From contig BJOX01000040.1 in the NCBI GenBank assembly GCA_009731375.1, positions 1,258,307 to 1,278,875 of the forward strand: a DNA stretch of 20,569 bases. The letters are read 5' to 3'. Both the position numbers and the translations under genes were made by a program. Below are positions 9,452-18,606 of the stretch, piece after piece; position 1 is the stretch's first letter, and each line of letters opens with the position of its first letter. Origin of the DNA: Paulinella micropora. Taxonomy: Eukaryota > Cercozoa > Imbricatea > Euglyphida. The notes under the pieces are model-generated. The model saw only the letters and a list, made by a program, of their open reading frames with translations, did not search any database and was not told the origin of the DNA.

Positions 9452-10023
9452 NNNNNNNNNNNNNNNNNNNNNNNNNNNNNNNNNNNNNNNNNNNNNNNNN
9501 NNNNNNNNNNNNNNNNNNNNNNNNNNNNNNNNNNNNNNNNNNNNNNNNNNNNNNNNNNNNNNNNNNNNNNNNNNNNNNNNNNNNNNNNNNNNNNNNNNNN
9601 NNNNNNNNNNNNNNNNNNNNNNNNNNNNNNNNNNNNNNNNNNNNNNNNNNNNNNNNNNNNNNNNNNNNNNNNNNNNNNNNNNNNNNNNNNNNNNNNNNNN
9701 NNNNNNNNNNNNNNNNNNNNNNNNNNNNNNNNNNNNNNNNNNNNNNNNNNNNNNNNNNNNNNNNNNNNNNNNNNNNNNNNNNNNNNNNNNNNNNNNNNNN
9801 NNNNNNNNNNNNNNNNNNNNNNNNNNNNNNNNNNNNNNNNNNNNNNNNNNNNNNNNNNNNNNNNNNNNNNNNNNNNNNNNNNNNNNNNNNNNNNNNNNNN
9901 NNNNNNNNNNNNNNNNNNNNNNNNNNNNNNNNNNNNNNNNNNNNNNNNNNNNNNNNNNNNNNNNNNNNNNNNNNNNNNNNNNNNNNNNNNNNNNNNNNNN
10001 NNNNNNNNNNNNNNNNNNNNNNN
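9452..10023. other. assembly gap, 572 N
   Basis: N run starting exactly inside the SINE body of copy A. The missing tRNA-like head should lie in the first 180 bp or so. Open frames spanning the gap are meaningless. Confidence 0.98.
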
Positions 10024-10111
10024 CGGTGGAATAAAGGAAGTGACGGCATAGAACATTACTCTAGGAGCTTTATACCAATCAGCCCATGGAAAGGACCGAT
10101 GGCCTATGTAC

Positions 10112-10159
<48 letters not shown>

Positions 10160-10195
10160 GAAGAAGAATAATAATAAGAATAATAAGAATAATAA

Positions 10196-10254
<59 letters not shown>

Positions 10255-10280
10255 TATATATATATAATAATAATAATAGA
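10112..10280. repeat. AAT microsatellite with AAG and AT interruptions
   Basis: AAT repeat of about 170 bp with AAGAAGAAT interruptions around 10158-10200 and an AT run near 10252-10265. Its right edge adjoins TCAATGGC (10287-10294), an 8-base match to the SINE 3' end, so the array may have grown from a retroposon tail. The 88 bp before it (10024-10111) are unassigned. Confidence 0.85.
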
Positions 10281-10484
10281 GATATATCAATGGCGATTGC
10301 AACACAATCCGAGAAAAACAAATCGTAATCAACACCTCCATTACACACAACAAATCGCAATAAACATAAAAGTCTGACTGCAAGAAACGAACATGTTCGA
10401 AGATCTCTTCGGACGTTTCCCAGCCACGCACGGAAAAACGCGGCAAAAATCGGAGCTGGCTGAAAGGGGGAAAGGAGAACGCAG

Positions 10485-10640
10485 TCTTTCTTTCTTTCTT
10501 TCTTTCTTTCCTTCTTTCCTTCCTTCCTTCCTTCCTTCCTTCTTTCTTTCTTTCTTTTCCTTCTTTCTTTCTTGCTTTCTTTCTTTCTTTCTTTCTTTCT
10601 TGCTTTTCTTGCTTTCTTGCTTTCTTTCTTCCTCTTTCTT
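10485..10640. repeat. TTTC/TTCC tetranucleotide microsatellite
   Basis: Pyrimidine-only repeat of TTTC with a TTCC block in the middle (about 10508-10540) and a few GCTTTC variants. Confidence 0.95.
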
Positions 10641-10673
10641 CTCATAGTATATTATGCGGCTAGCCACAAATTT

Positions 10674-10720
10674 GACGTGTTTTGCGGGCGAGCCGGGCCG
10701 GCGAGCCCGCAAAACACGTC
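10674..10720. repeat. GC-rich perfect 16-bp palindrome arms
   Basis: GACGTGTTTTGCGGGC (10674-10689) and its exact reverse complement (10705-10720) flank a 15-base GC-rich loop. The similarity extends outward imperfectly (CCACAAATTTGACG against a reverse complement reading CGCCAAATATGACG). It could form a very stable hairpin or cruciform. The outer 14-mer CCACAAATTTGACG also occurs at 3371. Confidence 0.9.
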
Positions 10721-10745
10721 ATATTTGGCGCGCCACATATAAAGC

Positions 10746-10788
10746 TTTATCGGTAACCTGAACGCATTTTGTGGAGGTGACCGATAAA
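10746..10788. repeat. 13-bp stem-loop
   Basis: TTTATCGGTAACC (10746-10758) pairs with GGTGACCGATAAA (10776-10788) with one mismatch around a 17-base loop. It lies just right of the GC-rich palindrome and may belong to the same element. Confidence 0.8.
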
Positions 10789-10977
10789 AAGTTTCGCGGT
10801 ATTTCCGTTGTTTTTGCGAAAAAGTTTCCGTGGCTGGGTTCTAGACCCAAAACATGTCCTTAGGCCGAGCCTTCAGGTTCTTGGCGGGCCTGGGAAAAGG
10901 GCCCCGCCTGCAGAACCAACAGACATGTAACATACATAGATGATACATGTTCAACCCTTTCTCTCCCTTTTTCTACG

Positions 10978-11048
<71 letters not shown>

Positions 11049-11065
11049 CTGCCCCNNNNNNNNNN
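10978..11065. other. 70-bp poly-C followed by a 10-N gap
   Basis: C run 10978-11047, then GCTGCCCC and 10 N (11056-11065). The unique sequence to its right (11066-11216) holds no recognised gene. Confidence 0.95.
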
Positions 11066-11216
11066 ACTCACCGGCCACCAACTTTCGGAGCTGAATGCGC
11101 AGACCCACTCTGCTTTCCCCCAGAACCCTTTGAACTGTTACTCATCCGACTCTGACTCTCTTGCCTCTTCGCCGAGTTACTAACATGATGTGGACTGATT
11201 TGCGGGCTGTAAACCT

Positions 11217-11840
11217 AAGCAAGCGAGCAATAAGCAAGCAAGTAAGCAAGCAAGCAAGTAAGCAAGTAAGTAAGTAAGGTTAGTAAGTAAGTCAGTAAGT
11301 AAATAAGTAAGTAAGTCAGTAAGTCAGTAAGTCAGTAGGTAAGTAAGTCAGTAAGTAAGTAAGTCAGTCAGTAAGTAAGTAAGTAAGTAAATAAGTAAGT
11401 AAGTAAGCAATTAAGTAAGCAAGTAAGCAAGTAAGCAAGTAAGCAAGTCAGTGAGCAAGTAAGTAAGTAAGTCAGTAAGTCAGTAAGTAAGTAAGTAAGC
11501 AAGTAAAAAAGTAAAGTTAAGTAAAGTTAAGTAAAGTTAAGTAAAGTTAAGTAAAGTAAAGTTAAGTAAAGTTAAGTAAAGTTAAAGTAAAAGTAAAAGT
11601 AAAAGTAAAAGGCCAAGGCAAAGGCAAAGGCAAAAGCAAAAGCAAAAGCAAAGCAAAAGCAAAGCAAAAGCAAAGCAAAAGCAAAGCAAAAGCAAAGCAA
11701 AAGCAAAGCAAAAGCAAAGCAAAAGCAAAGCAAAAGCAAAGCAAAAGCAAAAGCAAAGCAAAACAGCAAGCAAGCAAAAGAAAGTGAGCAAGTAAGTAAG
11801 TAAGTAGGTAAAGTAAGTAAGTAAGTAAGTAAGTAAATAC
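11217..11840. repeat. compound AAGT / GTTAA / AAAGC array
   Basis: Successive repeat types: AAGC and AAGT tetramers with CAGT variants (about 11217-11515), AAGTAAAGTT decamer-like units (11516-11590), AAAGTA hexamers, AAGGCA, then an 11-bp alternation of AAAAGC and AAAGC (about 11640-11765), and AAGT again (11785-11840). Leu/Phe/Cys/Ala frames on the minus strand are translations of this array. Confidence 0.9.
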
Positions 11841-11910
11841 CTTGCGCTTATGCTGGCTGCCGTCAGGGTCCACCTCCTGATCACACGCACGTACATACAT
11901 ACACGATTCC

Positions 11911-12022
11911 AAAAACAAGAACAAGAACAAGAACAAGAACAAGAACAGTAAGAACAATCAAGAACAATCAACTCAATCAACAACATTGAAGACCAAACAA
12001 ACAAACAAACAAACAAACAAAA
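11911..12022. repeat. AAGAAC, AATCAAC and AAAC short arrays
   Basis: AAGAAC hexamers at about 11914-11946, two AGAACAATCA copies, then an AAAC tetramer array at about 11995-12022. The intervening 11841-11910 is unique. Confidence 0.85.
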
Positions 12023-12096
12023 ACACACACAATCACAGCAAACGATCGCAACAAAGACGGACCGTTACCTTTGATTCCTTGCTGTTTTTGTACTTG

Positions 12097-12097
<1 letters not shown>

Positions 12098-12128
<31 letters not shown>

Positions 12129-12374
12129 GTATAAGTAAAGTATGTATGTATGTATGTATGTATGCATTATGTATGCATGTATGTATGTATGTATGTATTT
12201 ATGTATGTATGTGTTGTATTGTATTGTATTGTATTGTATGTATGTATGCATGTATGTATTTATGCATGCATGCATCATGCATGAATGTATGTATGTATGT
12301 ATTTATGTATGTATGTATGTATGTATGTATGCATGTACGCATGTATGCATGCATGTATGTATGTATGTATGTAT
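12098..12374. repeat. ATGT tetranucleotide array
   Basis: ATGT repeats with ATGC and ATTT variants and a short TGTAT pentamer block near 12210-12240. Cys/Met/Tyr-Val frames across it are artefacts. Confidence 0.92.
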
Positions 12375-12608
12375 CCGCACTCGCGGGAAGCCGAAGTAAG
12401 CGTGGAGGGCGGGGAGGAAACCGAAGAGAGGCTTGTGGAGGATGAGGACGACCCCGATGACGAACCCGGCGAGGATTGCGAGCGCGAGTATTGCTGTGGT
12501 GGTGGTGTGCGCGTGCGGAGTTGTTCAGACTGCGGGGCGCGGAACAATTTGGGTAGCGGCGCCTTGGCGTCTGTATCCACCGTCTCTTTCTCGCGCCTGG
12601 AAAAATAA
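12375..12608 (+). CDS. acidic open segment, possible exon remnant
   Basis: A GC-rich island of about 226 bp between the ATGT array and the SINE tail. The plus frame stays open and reads a Glu/Asp/Pro-rich stretch with Val-Glu-Asp-Glu-Asp-Asp-Pro-Asp-Asp, then a Cys-Cys-Gly-Gly-Gly stretch and a Ser-Cys-Ser-Asp-Cys-Gly piece. It has no ATG of its own (the frame starts in the microsatellite) and stops at the first TAA of the SINE tail. The minus strand is also open and Ser-rich. Composition differs sharply from its neighbours, so it may be an old coding or CpG-rich fragment cut by the SINE. No family is recognised. Confidence 0.18.
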   Translation, partial: PHSREAEVSVEGGEETEERLVEDEDDPDDEPGEDCEREYCCGGGVRVRSCSDCGARNNLGSGALASVSTVSFSRLEK

Positions 12609-12860
12609 TAATAATAACAATAATAATAGTGCTTCTGTGTCAATGGCTGATGCAAATCTGCACATGCGCCTCCATCGTCTCACCCGTGAGGGGAGTACGA
12701 AGAATTGACGATAGGCTCTAATGACACCCCCGCAAGGGCAGTTCCAACACTTCCAGACGGACCGGTATGTTCAATGAAAATACTGGTGGCACCGACGGGA
12801 ATCGAACTGGCGACAGGGCCCAGATGGTAGAACTTGACCACTGGGCTATCACGGTGACCA
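12601..12860 (-). mobile_element. tRNA-derived SINE, copy B (complete)
   Basis: Read on the minus strand, a tRNA-like head starts at 12852 (GTGATAGCCC) or slightly upstream. It contains a polymerase III A box, TAGCCCAGTGG (12838-12848), and a B box, GTTCGATTC (12799-12807), and ends in a T-arm-like segment closing with GGTGCCACCA. A unique body of about 155 bp follows, then an ATT tail with one GTT change (12601-12629) ending in TTTTTC. Stem pairing in the head is poor, so this is a SINE and not a working tRNA gene. The head abuts an AAT array at 12862, so the target was probably an older tail. A GTCACC extension at 12853-12860 is absent in copy C. The partner LINE is not in the window. Confidence 0.9.
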
Positions 12861-13352
<492 letters not shown>

Positions 13353-13461
13353 TACTATATCTGAGGCGTACTGATGCAGCTAATGGCATATCCTCAACGG
13401 ACATAAGCCTCCAATACCCTTGTTCGAGGTCCTCCACCCCCCCGTGTCAGTCTCTCGCCTG
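13353..13461 (-). mobile_element. possible older retroposon 3' end
   Basis: On the minus strand this unique segment runs directly into a TATTATTGTTATTA tail, the same form as the SINE tail. Just before the tail it carries TGCATCAG (13371-13378), as the SINE does. The rest does not match the SINE, and the upstream part is lost in the gap. It may be a diverged relative, or a different element sharing a 3' end. Confidence 0.3.
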
Positions 13462-14008
13462 NNNNNNNNNNNNNNNNNNNNNNNNNNNNNNNNNNNNNNN
13501 NNNNNNNNNNNNNNNNNNNNNNNNNNNNNNNNNNNNNNNNNNNNNNNNNNNNNNNNNNNNNNNNNNNNNNNNNNNNNNNNNNNNNNNNNNNNNNNNNNNN
13601 NNNNNNNNNNNNNNNNNNNNNNNNNNNNNNNNNNNNNNNNNNNNNNNNNNNNNNNNNNNNNNNNNNNNNNNNNNNNNNNNNNNNNNNNNNNNNNNNNNNN
13701 NNNNNNNNNNNNNNNNNNNNNNNNNNNNNNNNNNNNNNNNNNNNNNNNNNNNNNNNNNNNNNNNNNNNNNNNNNNNNNNNNNNNNNNNNNNNNNNNNNNN
13801 NNNNNNNNNNNNNNNNNNNNNNNNNNNNNNNNNNNNNNNNNNNNNNNNNNNNNNNNNNNNNNNNNNNNNNNNNNNNNNNNNNNNNNNNNNNNNNNNNNNN
13901 NNNNNNNNNNNNNNNNNNNNNNNNNNNNNNNNNNNNNNNNNNNNNNNNNNNNNNNNNNNNNNNNNNNNNNNNNNNNNNNNNNNNNNNNNNNNNNNNNNNN
14001 NNNNNNNN
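13462..14008. other. assembly gap, 547 N
   Basis: N run ending at a poly-C stretch. Confidence 0.98.
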
Positions 14009-14082
14009 CCCCCCCCCCCCCCCACCCTCTCTTCTCTCTCTCTCTCCTCTCTCTCTCCTCTCTCTGTCTCTCTCTCTCTCAC

Positions 14083-14118
<36 letters not shown>

Positions 14119-14182
14119 TCTCACTCTCAAACACGCACACACACACATGCTATATATATATATATAATATATATATATATGT
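14009..14182. repeat. poly-C, CT, CA and AT microsatellites in series
   Basis: Thirteen or more C, then CT repeats with CCT/CA variants (about 14028-14105), CA repeats (14104-14146) and an AT run (about 14149-14180). A short unique piece, 14183-14227, follows. Confidence 0.92.
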
Positions 14183-14227
14183 ATGCATACCTGTCGATTT
14201 CCTCCGCGTCCAGGTCGCAGGGAGCAC

Positions 14228-14248
14228 CTATAGATAGATAGATAGATT

Positions 14249-14308
<60 letters not shown>

Positions 14309-14329
14309 TATAAGATAGATAGATAAGAT

Positions 14330-14384
<55 letters not shown>

Positions 14385-14425
14385 TAGATAGATAGATAGG
14401 TAGATAAGAAGGTAGGTAGGTAGGT
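14228..14425. repeat. GATA microsatellite
   Basis: Nearly perfect GATA repeat with GATT, AAGATA and TAGTAG interruptions, passing into GGTA units at about 14398-14428. Confidence 0.95.
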
Positions 14426-14446
14426 AGGCAGCTAGAGAGGTACAGC

Positions 14447-14610
14447 GTACATACATACATACATTACATACATTACATCACATACATTGCATACATTGCA
14501 TACATTACATACATTACATACATTACATACATTACATACATTACATACATTGCATACATTGCACATATTACGTACCATACATACATACATACATACATTA
14601 CATTACATAC
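14447..14610. repeat. CATACATTA nonamer array
   Basis: Units of CATACATTA and CATACATTG, a 4+5 mixture with a nine-base period, bordered by plain CATA repeats. Confidence 0.9.
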
Positions 14611-14616
14611 ATATCC

Positions 14617-14968
14617 ATCTTCTTACCGCTGATTGATTGAGGAAACCATTTTGATTTTTTGCAGTGTGCAAGTGGGAAGTCAAATAGATATGTATGTAAA
14701 TGTATGTATGTATGTATGTATGTATGGTATGTAATCTATGTAATGTATGCAATGTATCTTCTTACCCCTGATTGATTGAGGAAACCATTTGAATTTGGCA
14801 TTCTGCGAGTGGGAAGTCCCACAGATTGCGATTGCTTCAAGTTCTGTGCCTTAGATAGATAGATTGTGTGTGTGTATGTTGATACATTCATACACACGAA
14901 CAATCACATACACCTACATGCAGACATACAAAATCCCATAGATTGCGATTGCGTTATGTTCTGTGCCT

Positions 14969-14983
<15 letters not shown>
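14617..14983. repeat. two interleaved direct duplications
   Basis: Block X (ATCTTCTTACC, then CTGATTGATTGAGGAAACCA, ending GTGGGAAGTC) occurs at 14617-14681 and 14756-14818. Block Y (AGATTGCGATTGC, then GTTCTGTGCCTTAGATAG) occurs at about 14819-14863 and 14935-14980. The order is X-X-Y-Y with microsatellite between copies, so slippage arrays and unique blocks were duplicated separately. Confidence 0.8.
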
Positions 14984-15046
<63 letters not shown>

Positions 15047-15132
15047 TATTAGATTAGATTAGATTAGATTAGATTAGATTAGATTAGATTACTGATTGTT
15101 CGTGTGTATGAATGTATCAACACACACACACA
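14865..15132. repeat. 40-bp inverted repeat around GATA/GATTA arrays
   Basis: The segment 14865-14906 is the reverse complement of 15093-15132 apart from one base and the lengths of the outer TG/CA runs. The shared core includes GTTCGTGTGTATGAATGTAT. The 186 bp between the arms hold block Y, a GATA array and a GATTA array. It can fold into a long hairpin. Confidence 0.85.
14968..15090. repeat. GATA then GATTA microsatellites
   Basis: About 19 GATA units to 15045, followed by about eight AGATT units. Confidence 0.95.
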
Positions 15133-15400
15133 TATGTAGATAAAGATCAAGACGTAGATGTAGATGTAGATGTAGATGATGGTAGATGGTAGATGGTAGA
15201 TGAAGATGAAGATGTGATGTAGATGTAGATGTAGATGTACGTACGTGTAGATGTACAACAGATACAGATAGAGATATATAGATGTAGATGTAGGTATAGG
15301 TATAGGTATGGTATAGGTATAGGTATAGATATAGGTACAGGTACAGGTAAAGATGTAGATGTAGATGGAGGTGGATGTAAAGATGTAGGTGTATTCGGTT
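15133..15400. repeat. GATGTA / GGTATA hexamer array
   Basis: Imperfect hexamers of GTAGAT, GGTAGAT and GGTATA type. His-Leu and Tyr-Leu frames on the minus strand are translations of the array. Confidence 0.85.
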
Positions 15401-15422
15401 ACAGATAATGAGATCCAGCCGC

Positions 15423-16316
<894 letters not shown>

Positions 16317-16625
16317 NNNNNNNNNNNNNNNNNNNNNNNNNNNNNNNNNNNNNNNNNNNNNNNNNNNNNNNNNNNNNNNNNNNNNNNNNNNNNNNNNNNN
16401 NNNNNNNNNNNNNNNNNNNNNNNNNNNNNNNNNNNNNNNNNNNNNNNNNNNNNNNNNNNNNNNNNNNNNNNNNNNNNNNNNNNNNNNNNNNNNNNNNNNN
16501 NNNNNNNNNNNNNNNNNNNNNNNNNNNNNNNNNNNNNNNNNNNNNNNNNNNNNNNNNNNNNNNNNNNNNNNNNNNNNNNNNNNNNNNNNNNNNNNNNNNN
16601 NNNNNNNNNNNNNNNNNNNNNNNNN
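16317..16625. other. assembly gap, 309 N
   Basis: N run within or at the end of the GATA satellite. Confidence 0.98.
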
Positions 16626-16818
16626 CCCGATGCCCAGCTAAGCCGTGATGTTTGCACCGAAGGGAATGATACAGGCGATACCAAAGCTCCCTAGTACCAG
16701 GCGGGGCCAGGGCTCGTTCCATAAGCGCCCCTTGCAGAACGAGCTCCCACCTCCATTACAGAGGACCCAGTAAGCAGATGGAGTTTCGAGACTGTTCGAC
16801 AGTCTAGTATAAACCGAC

Positions 16819-16821
<3 letters not shown>
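16626..16821 (-). other. unique segment with tRNA-like fragment and hairpin
   Basis: On the minus strand, ATTCCCTTCGGTGC near 16655-16668 resembles the SINE head end ATTCCCGTCGGTGC, with a shared TCGCC about ten bases upstream. A TGGCCCCGCCTGG about 40 bases further upstream loosely resembles an A box. It may be a decayed tRNA-derived retroposon. AGACTGT-TCG-ACAGTCT at about 16789-16805 forms a perfect 7-bp stem. No gene is recognised. Confidence 0.25.
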
Positions 16822-16880
<59 letters not shown>

Positions 16881-16902
16881 TATAGATAGATAGATAGACA
16901 GA

Positions 16903-16954
<52 letters not shown>

Positions 16955-16955
16955 C
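16822..16955. repeat. GATA, CT and CTA microsatellites
   Basis: GATA repeats to about 16900, CT repeats to about 16925, then CTA/ACT repeats to 16955. Confidence 0.95.
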
Positions 16956-16965
16956 TTCACAGCGC

Positions 16966-17134
16966 TGTGCTGCCTGGGCAAATGCCTATTCTTACACTCG
17001 CCCAGAGGGTCATGTACGTAGTGTCCATGGCTCAACGCAGGCTCCCTGTGCTGCCTGGGCAAATGCCTATTCTTACACTCGCCCAGAGGGTCGTACGTAG
17101 TGTCCATAGCTCAACGCAGGCTCCGTCACGGAGC
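16966..17134. repeat. 80-bp tandem duplication ending in a hairpin
   Basis: Unit 1 (16966-17046, 81 bp) and unit 2 (17047-17124, 78 bp) both start TGTGCTGCCTGGGCAAATGC and end CAACGCAGGCTCC. They differ by a short indel (CATGTACG versus CGTACG) and a G/A change. At the end, GCTCCGT-C-ACGGAGC (about 17120-17134) is a perfect 7-bp inverted repeat, directly followed by a TTA array. The minus frame repeats Asp-Pro-Leu-Gly-Glu-Cys-Lys, but the indel moves the phase, so coding is unlikely. Confidence 0.9.
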
Positions 17135-17135
17135 G

Positions 17136-17150
17136 TTATTATTATTATTA

Positions 17151-17244
<94 letters not shown>
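17136..17244. repeat. TTA microsatellite
   Basis: About 36 TTA units with one TATTA interruption near 17149. It is the same trinucleotide as the SINE tails but in the opposite strand sense. Confidence 0.95.
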
Positions 17245-17245
<1 letters not shown>

Positions 17246-17337
17246 CGCTGCCTCACTACTGCCTTTTTGCCCCATCCGCTGCCTCATTATTGCCACTTTT
17301 GCCCTATTCGGCTGCCTCACTACTGTCACTTTTGCCC
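17244..17337. repeat. 32-bp minisatellite, three units
   Basis: Units starting TCCGCTGCCTCACTACTGCC at 17244, with similar starts at 17275 and 17306, each ending TTTTGCCC. Point changes and one short deletion separate them. Confidence 0.85.
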
Positions 17338-17472
17338 GCCCCGCGCTGTAGGAGCGAAGAAGGGGGTTTAGGTAATAATAGTAATAACTAGGGGCTGCAA
17401 CACCTGAAAGGATGGTTTACCGGTGCGCTTCGCGCACCAAACCCCGCCAGCCCCACTTCTTATCACTTTTTG

Positions 17473-17850
17473 GAGGGCCCCCCGGACCCCCCCCGCGCGC
17501 CCTTTCCCTTCGACAGGGTACGTTGAATTGCCCGGAGGTGCCACAAAGGGCGCCTGGTGGCAAAAAACCTCAATTTTCAGGTGTGGGTGCCACCCGCGAC
17601 CAGAACGGGTACGTACAATCGCAGGGTTCCCCCGGAACCCCTCTTTCCCTTCGACAGGTACATTGAATTGCCGGAGGTGCCGCAAAGGGCGCCTGGTGGC
17701 AAAAAAACCTCAATTTTCAGGTGTGGGTGCCACCCGCGACCAGAACGGGTACATGCAATCACAGGGCTGGGGTTCCCGGGGGGAGGGCCCCCGGACCCCC
17801 CTGCCCCGTCGACAGGGTACGTTCAATTGCCGGAGGCACCGGCAATTACT
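17473..17850. repeat. GC-rich tandem repeat, period 141-158 bp
   Basis: CGACAGG followed by GTACRTTSAATTG occurs at 17511, 17652 and 17810. The first two units are nearly identical for about 120 bp (GGAGGTGCC, AAAGGGCGCCTGGTGGC, CCTCAATTTTCAGGTGTGGG, CCACCCGCGACCAGAACGGG). The third is cut after GCCGGAGGC. GAGGGCCC..CGGACCCC precedes the first and third units. TGCCAC/GTGGCA arms can pair inside a unit. Several frames stay open but none matches a family, and unit lengths are not kept in phase. Confidence 0.9.
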
Positions 17851-18342
17851 GCCAAAAAACAAGGAAATTTGGCATTCAGGACACTCCCCTAACGCAAATG
17901 TTTGCGTGAATTCCAAATAAATTATACCAGCATCAAGATCGAGTCTGCTGCTAAGTACCCTGCCAATATGAGCTCCCAACTCCTCCTGGTTCCCACAAAC
18001 CATGATTTATTCCGATGGGGTGCAAAAAAAGGCCAAAAAAACAAGGAAATTTGGCATTCAGGACACTCCCCTAACGCAAATATTTGCGTGAATTCCAAAA
18101 AAAAAACTATATCAGCATCAACATCGATTCTGGGGCTAAACACCCTGCCAATATGAGCTCCCACCTCCTCCTGTTTCCCACAAACCATGATTACCCTAAC
18201 GCAAATATTTGCGTGAATTCCAAAAAAATCATACCAGCATCAACATCGAGTCTGGGGCTAACCACCCTGCCAATATGAGCTCCCATGGCCAACTACTCGT
18301 TCCCACAAACCATGATTTCTTCCGACAGGGTTGCGAAAATGC
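17851..18342. repeat. satellite-like repeat, three units of 126-181 bp
   Basis: CCCTAACGCAAATRTTTGCG starts units at 17887, 18068 and 18194. Each continues with TGAATTCCAAA, ATCAGCATCAA-type sequence, CCTGCCAATATGAGCTCCCA and CCCACAAACCATGATT. The second unit ends early, so the third follows after 126 instead of 181 bp. Units two and three carry the perfect 16-bp palindrome ACGCAAATATTTGCGT; unit one has one central change. Overlapping frames on both strands are not maintained between units. Confidence 0.92.
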
Positions 18343-18606
18343 GGGGGGGGGGGGGGGGGGGGGGGGGGGGATTNNNNNNNNNNNNNNNNNNNNNNNNNNN
18401 NNNNNNNNNNNNNNNNNNNNNNNNNNNNNNNNNNNNNNNNNNNNNNNNNNNNNNNNNNNNNNNNNNNNNNNNNNNNNNNNNNNNNNNNNNNNNNNNNNNN
18501 NNNNNNNNNNNNNNNNNNNNNNNNNNNNNNNNNNNNNNNNNNNNNNNNNNNNNNNNNNNNNNNNNNNNNNNNNNNNNNNNNNNNNNNNNNNNNNNNNNNN
18601 NNNNNN
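18343..18606. other. poly-G run and 233-N gap
   Basis: 28 G (18343-18370), ATT, then N from 18374 to 18606. The gap ends exactly inside a SINE copy. Confidence 0.97.

Larger units (their letters stand above)
10391..10857. mobile_element. possible foldback element with degenerate inverted ends
   Basis: CCCAGCCACG at 10419-10428 is the exact reverse complement of 10829-10838. Similarity continues inward on both sides (a GGAAA, then a CG..CAAAAA..CGG island) with small indels, and outward to ACATGT. Between the ends lie a TTTC array and two strong inverted repeats (10674-10720 and 10746-10788). There is no credible gene; the Lys/Arg/Glu-rich minus frame is the translated TTTC array. The class is unknown and the arms are degenerate, so the boundaries are tentative. 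Confidence 0.35.

Noticed and set aside
9292-10377. 361-codon plus-strand frame
   Set aside because: Mostly N plus AAT translated as Asn or Ile.
10079-10645. Lys/Glu/Arg-rich minus-strand frames
   Set aside because: Direct translation of the TTTC and AAT microsatellites.
11562-12028. Leu/Phe/Cys-rich frames resembling membrane proteins
   Set aside because: Translation of the AAAGC and AAGT arrays; the hydrophobicity comes from the repeat.
12785-12852. Functional tRNA gene on the minus strand
   Set aside because: A and B boxes are good, but the T stem and anticodon stem do not pair well, and the sequence continues into a repeated body and tail; it fits a SINE head.
13420-13440. B-box-like GTTCGAGGTCC on the plus strand
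   Set aside because: One base too long for the B-box consensus and without a properly spaced A box.
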